Shown here in pieces: positions 1 to 5,863 of a DNA stretch of 9,919 bases (position 1 is its first letter; each line of letters opens with the position of its first letter). Under the pieces are notes generated by a model. That model was not told the DNA's origin. It was given only the letters and a program-made list of their open reading frames with translations, and did not search any database. Origin of the DNA: an uncultured Clostridia bacterium. Its GTDB lineage: Bacteria; Bacillota; Clostridia; UBA1381. The DNA lies in contig CAJOPD010000028.1 in assembly GCA_905236685.1 (NCBI GenBank), forward strand, positions 1 to 9,919. Direction: 5' to 3'. Made by a program: the position numbers and the translations under genes.

Positions 1-1
1 A

Positions 2-259
2 CAGGAATATATAGCAGAAAAATTAGATGTGAGCTGTCAGCATATAAGCGATATTGAAAGAGGTTTAAACGGAATGTCGGTACCGACTTTAATGGTACTT
101 TGCAAAATTTTGGATATTGACGCGGACTATATACTTTTCGGCACTGCTACACGCTCGGAAAACAACCCCATAAACAGAATTATTTCAAAAATGACTCCTC
201 AGCAAAGTCTGCACGCTGAGGAAATTTTAACAGCATACGCAAAATCCTGCGAAATTTAA
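2..259 (+). CDS. XRE-family HTH transcriptional regulator, C-terminal part (5' end outside window)
   Basis: The reading frame is open to the left window edge and stops at TAA 257-259, so the true start lies outside. The visible part begins QEYIAEKLDVSCQHISDIER, which fits helices 2-3 of a Cro/C1-type helix-turn-helix (A-E-K-L, then S-x-x-H-I-S-D-I-E-R-G). It continues with the usual P-T-L-x-x-L-C-K-I-L-D-I-D-A-D-Y-I-L-F-G helix that closes the domain. About 35 further residues follow, rich in polar residues and with no recognisable domain. The protein should bind DNA as a dimer; its operator and target genes cannot be seen. It converges on the minus-strand transporter operon and shares a terminator with it. 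GTG at position 29 could initiate but would cut the HTH domain in half, so it is not the real start. Confidence 0.85.
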   Translation, partial: QEYIAEKLDVSCQHISDIERGLNGMSVPTLMVLCKILDIDADYILFGTATRSENNPINRIISKMTPQQSLHAEEILTAYAKSCEI

Positions 260-260
260 A

Positions 261-286
261 AATAGCACAGCTTACGCTGTGCTATT
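261..286. terminator. Bidirectional intrinsic terminator between convergent genes
   Basis: A perfect 10-bp stem pairs AATAGCACAG (261-270) with CTGTGCTATT (277-286) around CTTACG. An A-rich run lies on the left (TTTAAAA) and a T-rich run on the right (CATTTTC), so it can work in both directions. It sits 1 bp after the stop of the plus-strand regulator and contains the TAG stop of the minus-strand C_GCAxxG protein (282-284). Confidence 0.8.
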
Positions 287-728
287 CATTTTCTATCATT
301 TCTTCCAAAATCTCCGCCGATAAGCCCACAAGGTCGCGGCAAGGGCGTTTTTTATAATACTCTGCCGTTCTTTTTTCGGGCGTCGGGCTTTCCTTCTTTT
401 TGTCTATCCCCAAAAGCTCGCGGCACACGATTGAGCCTGTTATTTGCGAAAACCGCTCCGCAAAATGCTGTATTCTCATATAATGCTCCGCTTTTTTTGC
501 TCCCGTTTCCGCCTCCGAATAGCCGTACAAAAGCCCCAAAACCATAAAGGCTCCCGTAACCGCACCGCATACTTCTCTTAGCCGTCCCATTCCTCCGCCG
601 AAGGAGCTTGCGATTTTGGCAAGCGCATTTTCCTCTATGCCCGTAAGGTCGGAAAATGCCAAAACAACCGCCTGCGAACAGTTATACCCGCTTTCAAAAA
701 GCGCCGTCGCTTTTTCCTTTCTATTCAT
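282..728 (-). CDS. C_GCAxxG_C_C family protein (putative redox/metal-binding four-cysteine protein)
   Basis: The 148-residue protein has the order that names this family: Cys17 in GYNCSQAV, a glycine-rich FGGGMGRL stretch (43-50), Cys54 in V-C-G-A-V-T-G, Cys102 in IVCRELLG and Cys130 in RPCRDLV. The four conserved cysteines suggest a disulfide relay or bound metal/cofactor. The family is annotated as putative redox-active, but to my knowledge the biochemical role is unsettled. No signal peptide is visible; the glycine/alanine helix at 53-70 may be buried rather than a membrane span. The start codon lies inside the 3' end of the upstream ECF-like gene (8-bp overlap), with GGAAGGAAG ahead of ATG, so the two are probably translationally coupled. 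It is the last gene of the T-box operon. Its presence hints that transport and a thiol-dependent step on the substrate go together; that is inference. Confidence 0.85.
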   Translation of the reverse strand: MNRKEKATALFESGYNCSQAVVLAFSDLTGIEENALAKIASSFGGGMGRLREVCGAVTGAFMVLGLLYGYSEAETGAKKAEHYMRIQHFAERFSQITGSIVCRELLGIDKKKESPTPEKRTAEYYKKRPCRDLVGLSAEILEEMIENE

Positions 729-1269
729 CTTTCTTCCTTCCCGCCGCAGAAATCGCGTGGCTTAGCGGGTAAATTATTACTGCGCCCAAAAGTCCCGAGT
801 AAAGTTGAAGTGTTGAGAACACCTTATTTACCGCCGCCACAAGCTTGCCCAAATTTTGCTCAAACAAAGGCTTTATAATGAGGTCTGCGGCGCCCCACAT
901 AAAGAGCCATTTTACGACCGCGCCCAAAATCAGCCCTGCGATAAACTCCTTTTCGCCCTTTTTCCTTCCGTAGTATGCAAAAAGGACAAAGATGATATTT
1001 CCTATCATAATTATCGGCAAATTTACGCCGTAGGTTGCCTGCGTTATCATTGTCATCGGCGACATCGGCGCGATAAGAATTGATGTAAGCGGAGTTATTA
1101 CCGAAAAGGCAACTCCCCACCAAAGTCCAAGCTCCAATGCTGCGATTACCAAAACGGCATTTATGACAGGTCCCGAAATGAATGCGGAAATATTTTTAAT
1201 TGTCTGCATAAGCAAAATTATAGCAAACAAAAGTCCCGCCTCTGCAATTTTTTTGGTTGTAATTTTCAT
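721..1269 (-). CDS. ECF-type transporter S-component-like integral membrane protein
   Basis: The 182-residue protein is very hydrophobic, with about five to six predicted membrane segments (roughly 9-28, 36-58, 60-80, 84-100, 109-130, 155-175) and a basic GRKKGEKE loop at 101-108. Size, helix count and the alanine/glycine-rich first helix fit the substrate-binding S subunit of energy-coupling factor transporters. These share a common T and two ATPase subunits usually encoded elsewhere, and none is in this window. The start is supported by AAAGGAGG seven bases before ATG. It lies 14 bp after the symporter gene and overlaps the next gene by 8 bp, so it is within the T-box operon. The substrate cannot be read from the sequence; the T-box would favour an amino acid or a derivative rather than a vitamin. 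A different small membrane family remains possible. Confidence 0.65.
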   Translation of the reverse strand: MKITTKKIAEAGLLFAIILLMQTIKNISAFISGPVINAVLVIAALELGLWWGVAFSVITPLTSILIAPMSPMTMITQATYGVNLPIIMIGNIIFVLFAYYGRKKGEKEFIAGLILGAVVKWLFMWGAADLIIKPLFEQNLGKLVAAVNKVFSTLQLYSGLLGAVIIYPLSHAISAAGRKKDE

Positions 1270-1283
1270 AAAAAATCCTCCTT

Positions 1284-2852
1284 TTACGCGTCACCCAAGG
1301 AATCCTTTGCAACGGTCACTACTTCCTTATTATAGCACGAAAAGGCACTTTCTACAAGCTCTTTATCCGGGGCTTTTGTAAATACGGAAACTATCGGGAC
1401 AATAACAAGCCCGCCAACCATAGCCAAAACGCCCGAGCGAATGGAGTTGTTGAACATATACGCCATAAATGCGTTTTCAAATTTTACTCCTGCAAGGCTC
1501 ACATACATCTGGAAAATCATCAAAAGCGTACCGTAGATAAAGCAAACGAAAGCAGACGCCTTTGTTGTGCGTTTCCAGTAAAGTCCGTACAGGAAGGGCG
1601 CCAAAAATGCACCGGCAAGTGCCCCCCACGAAACGCCCATCATCTGTGCAATAAAGGTAAGTCCCGGTTTTGAGTCCTTCAAAATTGCAATAATTGCGGA
1701 TATTATTATAAAGAACATGATAAACAGTCTCATAATTAAAACGGTTGCTTTTTCCGAGGTTTCCTTCTTTCTTTTCGGCACGATAACATCAAGCGTTAAT
1801 GTGGAGCTTGATGTTAAAACCAGCGACGAAAGGGTTGACATTGACGCGGAAAGCACCAAAACAATAACTATTCCTATAACTATCGGGTTCAAATCTTTGA
1901 GCATTGACGGAACGACCGTATCGAAAAGGATTTTGCCCTCCGCCGTTTTTTCGGGAGTGAACAATCTGCCGAAACCGCCCAGGAAATAGCACCCGCCCGC
2001 AACAATTATTGCGAAAGCGGTCGAAATAATCGTGCCCTTTCTTACCGAATCTTCGCTCTTTATCGAGTAGAACTTGCCGACCATCTGCGGAAGTCCCCAA
2101 GTTCCCAAAGATGTCAAAATAACGACAAACAAAAGCGACAGCGGGTCGGGTCCCAAAAATGCGGTAAATGCGCCGTTCATATTTACGCCGTCCGCCTGAA
2201 TTTGCGAAAGGCTTGTCATAGCCTGCATAAATCCGCCCTTGCTGATAAGGACAGACGCTATTACCACGACAATTCCAAAAAGCATAACAACGCCTTGGAT
2301 AAAATCGTTTATAGCGGTCGCCATATATCCGCCGAAAATTACATAAAGTCCCGTTAAAACCGCCATAATCACAATGCATACCCAGTACGGCACCGAAAAT
2401 GCGATATTGAAAAGGCTCGAAAGTCCGTTATAAAGCGACGCCGTGTACGGTATTAAGAACACAAAAACTATAATAGACGCAAAAACTTTAAGCACGGGCG
2501 AATTGTAACGGCTTCCGAAAAAGTCGGGCATAGTTTTGCTGTCCAAGTGCTGTGTCATAATTCTTGTGCGCCTGCCCAAAACGCTCCACGCCAAAAGCGA
2601 GCCGATAAATGCGTTGCCCAAGCCTATCCAGGTTGATGCAAGACCGAAATTCCAGCCGAACTGCCCCGCATATCCCACAAAAATAACTGCGGAAAAGTAT
2701 GATGTGCCGAAGGCAAATGCGGTAAGCCAAGGTCCTACGCTCCTGCCCGCCAGGACAAAGCCGTTTACATCGGTCGCATTTTTTCTGCAATAAACGCCAA
2801 CGCCTATCATTACTGCAAAAAATATAACGAGTAAAACAATTGTTGCTACCAT
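1284..2852 (-). CDS. Sodium:solute symporter (SSS family, TC 2.A.21)
   Basis: The 522-residue polytopic membrane protein should couple inward Na+ flow to solute uptake at the cytoplasmic membrane. Family features seen: the DVNGFVLAGRSVGPW segment (28-42) before the second helix, the GTSYFSA kink (49-55), the SSS signature-like GGYMATAINDFIQG (174-187) and the serine/threonine-rich SASMSTLSSLVLTSS (335-349), which in the LeuT-fold transporters contributes the Na2 sodium site. About 13 helices and the length agree with PutP/PanF-type members. Start: an AAAGGA motif about 11 bases upstream of ATG. It is the first gene after a T-box leader, followed by the ECF-like and four-cysteine genes. SSS substrates include proline, pantothenate, sugars and others, and sequence alone does not choose. 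The T-box argues for an amino acid, with Gln or Arg the specifier candidates. Confidence 0.92.
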   Translation of the reverse strand: MVATIVLLVIFFAVMIGVGVYCRKNATDVNGFVLAGRSVGPWLTAFAFGTSYFSAVIFVGYAGQFGWNFGLASTWIGLGNAFIGSLLAWSVLGRRTRIMTQHLDSKTMPDFFGSRYNSPVLKVFASIIVFVFLIPYTASLYNGLSSLFNIAFSVPYWVCIVIMAVLTGLYVIFGGYMATAINDFIQGVVMLFGIVVVIASVLISKGGFMQAMTSLSQIQADGVNMNGAFTAFLGPDPLSLLFVVILTSLGTWGLPQMVGKFYSIKSEDSVRKGTIISTAFAIIVAGGCYFLGGFGRLFTPEKTAEGKILFDTVVPSMLKDLNPIVIGIVIVLVLSASMSTLSSLVLTSSSTLTLDVIVPKRKKETSEKATVLIMRLFIMFFIIISAIIAILKDSKPGLTFIAQMMGVSWGALAGAFLAPFLYGLYWKRTTKASAFVCFIYGTLLMIFQMYVSLAGVKFENAFMAYMFNNSIRSGVLAMVGGLVIVPIVSVFTKAPDKELVESAFSCYNKEVVTVAKDSLGDA

Positions 2853-2894
2853 TTTTTAATCAATCCTTTCTTTTTACTAACAGAGGGATAGCAA

Positions 2895-2927
2895 TAAAAA
2901 AGTCCTCTGCTTTTGTAAGCAGAGGAC
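2895..2927 (-). terminator. T-box attenuator (rho-independent terminator)
   Basis: On the minus strand GTCCTCTGC (2927-2919) pairs perfectly with GCAGAGGAC (2910-2902) across an 8-nt loop and is followed by six T (2901-2896). It lies directly after the T-box sequence and about 43 bp before the symporter start, the standard position for the terminator competing with the antiterminator. Confidence 0.93.
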
Positions 2928-3167
2928 GAGAAATCTCCCGTGGTACCACCTCAATTTGCCGACCTCTCACGAGTTGCCGACCTTTTCGGGTAACTTTTGT
3001 TATCCGTATGCTGTTACGGGCATACCCGCCGCAGCCTACTGGGAAAATCTGTTCGGTGCGGAGCTCTCGAAATGTATTCGCTATGCGCTTCCGTTTCTGT
3101 CTTGCACCACCCGACAGCTCTCTTAAAACTTTCACGCAGCTACTTGTTTTCGGTCATCGCCTTTAAT
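2895..3167 (-). promoter_or_regulatory. T-box riboswitch leader (tRNA-sensing) of the symporter operon
   Basis: Read on the minus strand the leader has canonical parts in order: a kink-turn-like GATGA (3158-3154), the AGTA side of the specifier loop (3144-3141), an AGAGAG element followed by the GGTGCAAG stem-I loop (3108-3101), the other specifier side GAACAGA (3054-3048), stem II/III hairpins (GTATGC/GCATAC; CGGATAAC/GTTACCCG), the T-box AGGTGGTACCACGGG (2951-2937) and the terminator. GAAAA (3151-3147) pairs with TTTTC (3047-3043), leaving a 7+7 specifier loop. With the usual GAA-codon-A layout the specifier is CAG (Gln); one base on it is AGA (Arg). The bulge UGGU would pair with a tRNA ending ACCA. 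Uncharged tRNA should stabilise the antiterminator and allow transcription. Confidence 0.93.
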
Positions 3168-3173
3168 GAGGGC

Positions 3174-3202
3174 ATTATAGCACAGTTGCGGCGGTTAGTC
3201 AA
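3174..3202 (-). promoter_or_regulatory. Sigma-A promoter of the T-box operon
   Basis: The minus strand reads TTGACT (3202-3197), 17 bp, TATAAT (3179-3174). Transcription should start near 3167, a few bases before stem I of the T-box. The -35 box overlaps the TGA stop of the glycosyltransferase gene (3201-3199), so the promoter is nested in the end of the upstream gene. Confidence 0.88.
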
Positions 3203-4080
3203 GAGGATTTTGTGATATTTTCTTTAATGTCAAGCCTTTCACAAACAGTATTTATGGTGCTCATATCGGTAAATTTGCGTGCAAAAATGCAATCCGATGC
3301 AAGCATTTTATCTAAATTATTTATTTTCATCTCGTTCGGACCGCCCGTTTTGCTCCCGCCCCATACCATATAGGTCATATTTCTGTTTGCAACATTCTTT
3401 GCATACGGCGAGATATGCACAAGCGTTTGAAAAAACACTTCGTCAACACACACGCCGTGCCTAAAAAACTCGGTATAATCAGGATTATTTTTCAAATATT
3501 CCTTAATCCACTCTACGCACCCGCCCGTGAGCGAAAACCACGATGAGCCAAGATAAAAAGCTGTTACGGGCATATTCTTTCGTTTTAATATTTTAGTCCG
3601 CATTACAAATTCACGATATATCACTCTTAACGCCCTGAAAACCGTATTTGAAGGGCGGTCTATTATAAACTGCGGATACCACACTTCTACTCTGTCCATA
3701 GCTCCCCACACAAATAATTTCTCAGGCAACTCTATGCTCTCAATATACTCCGCGCTGTTATTTGAAAAAAAGCTTTCAATATACTCTATCGGCTTTATTA
3801 TAAAATCATTTCCGCTTATCAGGTGAATATAGGAGTATTCCGACGCGTCAACCATTTTAAAAAGCGCAAGTGTGGCTTCAACCTGCGAAAATCTGCCCCA
3901 TCTCACATCTATTCTTTCGCTGAAAAACACATTGTTTTTATGTATAATTTTGCACATTATATCGGATTTTTTATCTATATGTATGTAAAAATCAAACTTA
4001 TCCGCAGGCATTACGGAAATAAGCCTGTTAATCTGCTCAGGTTTGTTGTGGCATTGTATCAGTATAGCTTGCTTTTTCAT
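3199..4080 (-). CDS. GT14-like beta-1,6-N-acetylglucosaminyltransferase (Core-2/I-branching family)
   Basis: The 293-residue protein probably transfers a sugar (GlcNAc or similar from a UDP donor) to a cell-surface glycan. Family landmarks: an N-terminal AILIQCHNKPEQINRLI (5-21), FYIHIDKKSD (31-40), DVRWGRFSQVEATLALF (58-74, matching the V-x-W-G-x-x-S-x-V-x-A block), YIHLISGNDF (84-93, the H-L-I-S-G-x-D block), SSWFSLTG (179-186), CVDEVFFQTL (211-220, D-E-x-F-F) and a terminal SDCIFARKF (262-270). Unlike the eukaryotic Golgi enzymes it has no membrane anchor, which is usual for bacterial members of capsule or exopolysaccharide clusters. Here it stands alone. ATG is preceded by AAGGAG at 7-bp spacing. 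It has its own near-perfect promoter, overlaid by an inverted repeat and divergent from an XRE-type regulator, so it is likely repressed. Acceptor and donor are unknown. Confidence 0.85.
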   Translation of the reverse strand: MKKQAILIQCHNKPEQINRLISVMPADKFDFYIHIDKKSDIMCKIIHKNNVFFSERIDVRWGRFSQVEATLALFKMVDASEYSYIHLISGNDFIIKPIEYIESFFSNNSAEYIESIELPEKLFVWGAMDRVEVWYPQFIIDRPSNTVFRALRVIYREFVMRTKILKRKNMPVTAFYLGSSWFSLTGGCVEWIKEYLKNNPDYTEFFRHGVCVDEVFFQTLVHISPYAKNVANRNMTYMVWGGSKTGGPNEMKINNLDKMLASDCIFARKFTDMSTINTVCERLDIKENITKSS

Positions 4081-4113
4081 TCTTTCGCTCCTTTATCATA
4101 GTTAAAATGACAT

Positions 4114-4138
4114 TTATAATTCCAAAACGGAATTATAA
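4114..4138. promoter_or_regulatory. Operator-like perfect palindrome O1
   Basis: TTATAATTCC (4114-4123) and GGAATTATAA (4129-4138) form a perfect 10-bp inverted repeat around AAAAC. It covers the predicted transcription start of the glycosyltransferase gene. Dimeric XRE-type repressors bind such sites, and the divergent regulator at 4280 is the obvious candidate ligand. Confidence 0.7.
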
Positions 4139-4141
4139 AAC

Positions 4142-4170
4142 ATTATAGTTCTATTTTGGAATTATGTCAA
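4142..4170 (-). promoter_or_regulatory. Sigma-A promoter of the glycosyltransferase gene
   Basis: The minus strand has consensus TTGACA (4170-4165), a 17-bp spacer and consensus TATAAT (4147-4142), predicting a start near 4135. A fully consensus promoter for one glycosyltransferase gene suggests it is held down by a repressor; see the operators here. Confidence 0.9.
4143..4167. promoter_or_regulatory. Second, degenerate operator copy O2 over the -10/-35 spacer
   Basis: On the plus strand 4143-4167 matches the reverse complement of O1 at 20 of 25 positions; the right arm TTTTGGAATTAT is intact and the left arm carries changes. It covers most of the -10 box, the spacer and the edge of the -35 box of the glycosyltransferase promoter. 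The two copies are 29 bp apart centre to centre, close to three helical turns, so both could be bound on one DNA face. Confidence 0.65.
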
Positions 4171-4267
4171 GCCGTTTTTGACATATACTAATAGAAAGCT
4201 TTCGATAGAAATCGGAGGAGTAAGGCGGCATTTTTGTTATTTCTACATAATAAAAATATTCTAAAAG

Positions 4268-4277
4268 GGAATTATAA
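4268..4277 (+). promoter_or_regulatory. Operator half-site at the regulator's own translation start
   Basis: GGAATTATAA, the exact 10-base arm of O1, recurs three bases before the ATG of the divergent XRE gene, running into its AAAGGG ribosome site. This fits autorepression or translational masking. A weak promoter TTGTTA (4234-4239), 17 bp, TATTCT (4257-4262) would start transcription near 4269, inside this half-site. Confidence 0.5.
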
Positions 4278-4279
4278 TT

Positions 4280-4528
4280 ATGAAAATCAGAAAGCAAATA
4301 TACGGAGACAAAAACCTGGTCGGAAAGAATATTGAACGGATACGAAAGCTGCGCGGCATAAAGCAAAAGGATTTTATTGCCCAAATTCAGATTATGGGCT
4401 GTGATATGAACCCTACAAGCTATTCAAAGCTTGAAGGGCAGATACGGAGCGCAACCGATAAAGAAATTTTTGTAATTGCCAAAATTCTCGGAATTAGTAT
4501 GGAAGAACTTTTTGAAAATAATGAATGA
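4280..4528 (+). CDS. Small XRE-family HTH repressor, divergent from the glycosyltransferase
   Basis: The 82-residue protein is almost entirely one Cro/C1-type domain: LVGKNIERIRKLRGIKQKDF (14-33) covers helices 1-2, PTSYSKLEGQIRSATDKEI (45-63) the recognition helix and turn, and VIAKILGISMEELF (65-78) the last helix. No effector or dimerisation extension is present. It should act as a dimer on a palindromic operator. The best candidates are the two inverted repeats at 4114-4167 and the half-site at its own start, which share the arm GGAATTAT. ATG was chosen because AAAGGG lies about 10 bases upstream. A strong terminator follows at once, so it is monocistronic. The pairing with the glycosyltransferase promoter is inferred from position and shared motifs. 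Confidence 0.88.
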   Translation: MKIRKQIYGDKNLVGKNIERIRKLRGIKQKDFIAQIQIMGCDMNPTSYSKLEGQIRSATDKEIFVIAKILGISMEELFENNE

Positions 4529-4530
4529 TT

Positions 4531-4558
4531 AAAAAAGCACCCTGTCGGGTGCTTTTTT
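4531..4558 (+). terminator. Intrinsic terminator after the XRE regulator
   Basis: AAAAAAGCACCC (4531-4542) pairs perfectly with GGGTGCTTTTTT (4547-4558) over the tetraloop TGTC, three bases after the stop codon. The GC core followed by six T is a textbook rho-independent terminator. The A-run would also allow function on the minus strand. Confidence 0.93.
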
Positions 4559-4599
4559 GGTGGCATATTTTGCCGTTTTCCTAATATTATATACGGGTG

Positions 4600-5106
4600 A
4601 TGTCTGTGAAAGGGCTTAAATCGTATATGATTGCGGGAATAATTTTTGTTTCAATTGTCGGTACACTGTTTCATTTTGCGTATCAATGGTCGGGAAATAA
4701 TGTTTTTGTAGGGCTTTTTACGCCTGTTAACGAGTCCGTTTGGGAACATACAAAATTGCTCTTTTTCCCTATGCTCATATACTCGTTTTACCTGAACAAA
4801 AAAGCAGGCAAGTACTATCCTTGCCTTAATTCCGCTATGATTTCAGGTATGCTTTTGGGTGTTGCGATGATAATAGTTATGTTTTATACATACACGGGAG
4901 TAATAGGCTTTCACACCGCCTTTGCCGATATATCAATATTCTATATAAGCGTTATTTTGGCGTTTTGCGTGGTTTATAAATTTGCAATTTCCTGTACGGC
5001 GGATAAGTATAGCAAAGTTCTTCAAATTTTTCAAATTGTTATGATTTGCTTATACATCATTTTTACCTTTTTCCCGCCTGCTATCCCGCTGTTTGTGAGT
5101 GGTTAA
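4600..5106 (+). CDS. DUF6512-like integral membrane protein
   Basis: The 168-residue protein has about five membrane segments (roughly 8-28, 50-68, 80-100, 107-130, 140-165). Its most distinctive part is the loop LFTPVNESVWEHTKLLFFP (about 39-57), a conserved N-E-S-x-W-E-H-x-K motif that I associate with the DUF6512 family of small clostridial membrane proteins; no function is known to me. The conserved Glu/His could bind a metal, but that is a guess. The start is uncertain: GTG at 4597 and ATG at 4600 are adjacent and in frame, GTG 4606 also possible, and no good ribosome site precedes them. TATTAT at 4585-4590 could serve as a -10 box giving an almost leaderless mRNA, although no convincing -35 is seen. 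No terminator separates it from the next HTH gene. Confidence 0.7.
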   Translation: MSVKGLKSYMIAGIIFVSIVGTLFHFAYQWSGNNVFVGLFTPVNESVWEHTKLLFFPMLIYSFYLNKKAGKYYPCLNSAMISGMLLGVAMIIVMFYTYTGVIGFHTAFADISIFYISVILAFCVVYKFAISCTADKYSKVLQIFQIVMICLYIIFTFFPPAIPLFVSG

Positions 5107-5150
5107 CGCAGTTTGGTTTTTCTGTTTTTCACTATTGGTTATAGTTATGC

Positions 5151-5162
5151 CCTATATATAGG
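5151..5162. promoter_or_regulatory. Palindrome CCTATATATAGG upstream of the 67-aa HTH gene
   Basis: A perfect 12-bp palindrome ends four bases before the -35 box of the next promoter. It may be the autoregulatory site of the small HTH protein encoded downstream. Short AT-rich palindromes also occur by chance, so the call is tentative. Confidence 0.35.
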
Positions 5163-5165
5163 TAA

Positions 5166-5194
5166 TTGTCAATGATAAAAGCATATTTTATTAT
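5166..5194 (+). promoter_or_regulatory. Sigma-A promoter of the 67-aa HTH gene
   Basis: TTGTCA (5166-5171), 17 bp, TATTAT (5189-5194). The predicted start near 5201 gives a 5' leader of only about 11 bases, cutting into the GAAGAGGG ribosome site at 5196-5203. Confidence 0.6.
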
Positions 5195-5211
5195 TGAAGA
5201 GGGTGTTTATA

Positions 5212-5415
5212 ATGATTTCTTACGATCCGTTCTATAATACTTTGAAGCAAAAAGGAATATCGACATATAAACTGATAACTAAATATAACATAAGCAGGGG
5301 TCTTCTTGATAGATTGAAACACAATAAGCCTATTACAACAGTAACCTTAAATGACTTGTGTAATATTCTTGACTGTGATGTTAACGATATAATGATATTC
5401 ATAAAAGATAAGTGA
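5212..5415 (+). CDS. Small Cro/C1-type HTH protein (YozG-like)
   Basis: The 67-residue protein is a bare helix-turn-helix: YDPFYNTLKQKGISTYKLI (4-22) is helix 1 and the start of helix 2, ISRGLLDRLKHNKPITTVTL (28-47) the recognition helix and wing-like turn, and LNDLCNILDCDVNDIMIF (47-64) the closing helices. This layout is common in small Firmicutes regulators often annotated YozG-like. ATG 5212 was chosen over an in-frame TTG at 5194 because GAAGAGGG lies 8 bases before it. It presumably regulates itself or a neighbour; the CCTATATATAGG palindrome upstream is a possible target. It converges on the S23-type gene and shares its terminator. Confidence 0.85.
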   Translation: MISYDPFYNTLKQKGISTYKLITKYNISRGLLDRLKHNKPITTVTLNDLCNILDCDVNDIMIFIKDK

Positions 5416-5424
5416 TTTAGATGA

Positions 5425-5465
5425 ACAAAAAGAAACAGCAAATTAAATTTGCTGTTTCTTTTTGT
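5425..5465. terminator. Bidirectional terminator between convergent genes
   Basis: A long stem pairs ACAAAAAGAAACAGCAAATT (5425-5444) with its complement at 5446-5465. A-rich and T-rich flanks on both sides let it end transcripts from the HTH gene (+) and the four-helix-bundle gene (-). Confidence 0.85.
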
Positions 5466-5489
5466 AAAAGCAAAATGGTTTGACGTAGT

Positions 5490-5846
5490 TCAATCTTTTT
5501 TATTCTTTGCTGTATTTATTGATGAAATCAAAATCCTTTTGATATCAAGACAATCATTTAGCAAGGATTCTCCTTCTTGGGGAGTTAGTAATTCCGATTT
5601 GACAAGTAGTCGTAGCCAGTATTCTGTTTCAGCTGTTTCTTTTAATGAAATATGTAATTTCGATATAAAGTCTGCCTTACTTTGTCCGTAATTGGCTTCA
5701 TTTATGTTTGCGCCTATGCTTGTCCCGCTTCTAACTATTTGTTTTGATATAATGGTTTCTTTTTTATCTTTAACCAGATATCCTTGCAATTTTATAATTC
5801 TTGCGGCAAATTCTATGGATTTGTTAATTAAAATGTTTTCTTTCAT
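5490..5846 (-). CDS. Four-helix bundle protein (S23 / 23S rRNA intervening-sequence family)
   Basis: The 118-residue, fully helical protein matches the S23/IVS family: NKSIEFAARIIKL (8-20), SKQIVRSGTSIGANINEA (34-51, containing the conserved R-S-G/A-x-S-I-x-A-N-I-x-E block), FISKLHISLKETAETEYWL (60-78) and a C-terminal helix (88-112). Members form pentameric barrels of four-helix bundles with a basic surface that can bind nucleic acid. One subgroup is carried inside 23S rRNA intervening sequences and another (bAvd) assists diversity-generating retroelements. Here neither an rRNA gene nor a reverse transcriptase is nearby, so this is an orphan copy of unknown role. ATG is preceded by GGTGACGGA, a weak ribosome site. 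A good promoter lies directly upstream. Confidence 0.9.
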   Translation of the reverse strand: MKENILINKSIEFAARIIKLQGYLVKDKKETIISKQIVRSGTSIGANINEANYGQSKADFISKLHISLKETAETEYWLRLLVKSELLTPQEGESLLNDCLDIKRILISSINTAKNKKD

Positions 5847-5863
5847 TTTCCGTCACCATACAA

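Noticed and set aside
1789..2379. 196-residue minus-strand frame inside the symporter gene
   Set aside because: It lies in another frame of a clear full-length SSS symporter and has an arginine/cysteine-rich composition typical of a shadow frame.
4178..4206. TTGACA at 4178-4183 as main promoter of the XRE gene
   Set aside because: The only hexamers at suitable spacing (TTCGAT, TCGATA) are poor -10 boxes. TTGTTA/TATTCT nearer the gene is somewhat better but also weak.
5490..5846. Diversity-generating retroelement accessory protein (bAvd)
   Set aside because: No reverse transcriptase, template repeat or variable repeat is visible within the window, so only the general S23 family call is kept.
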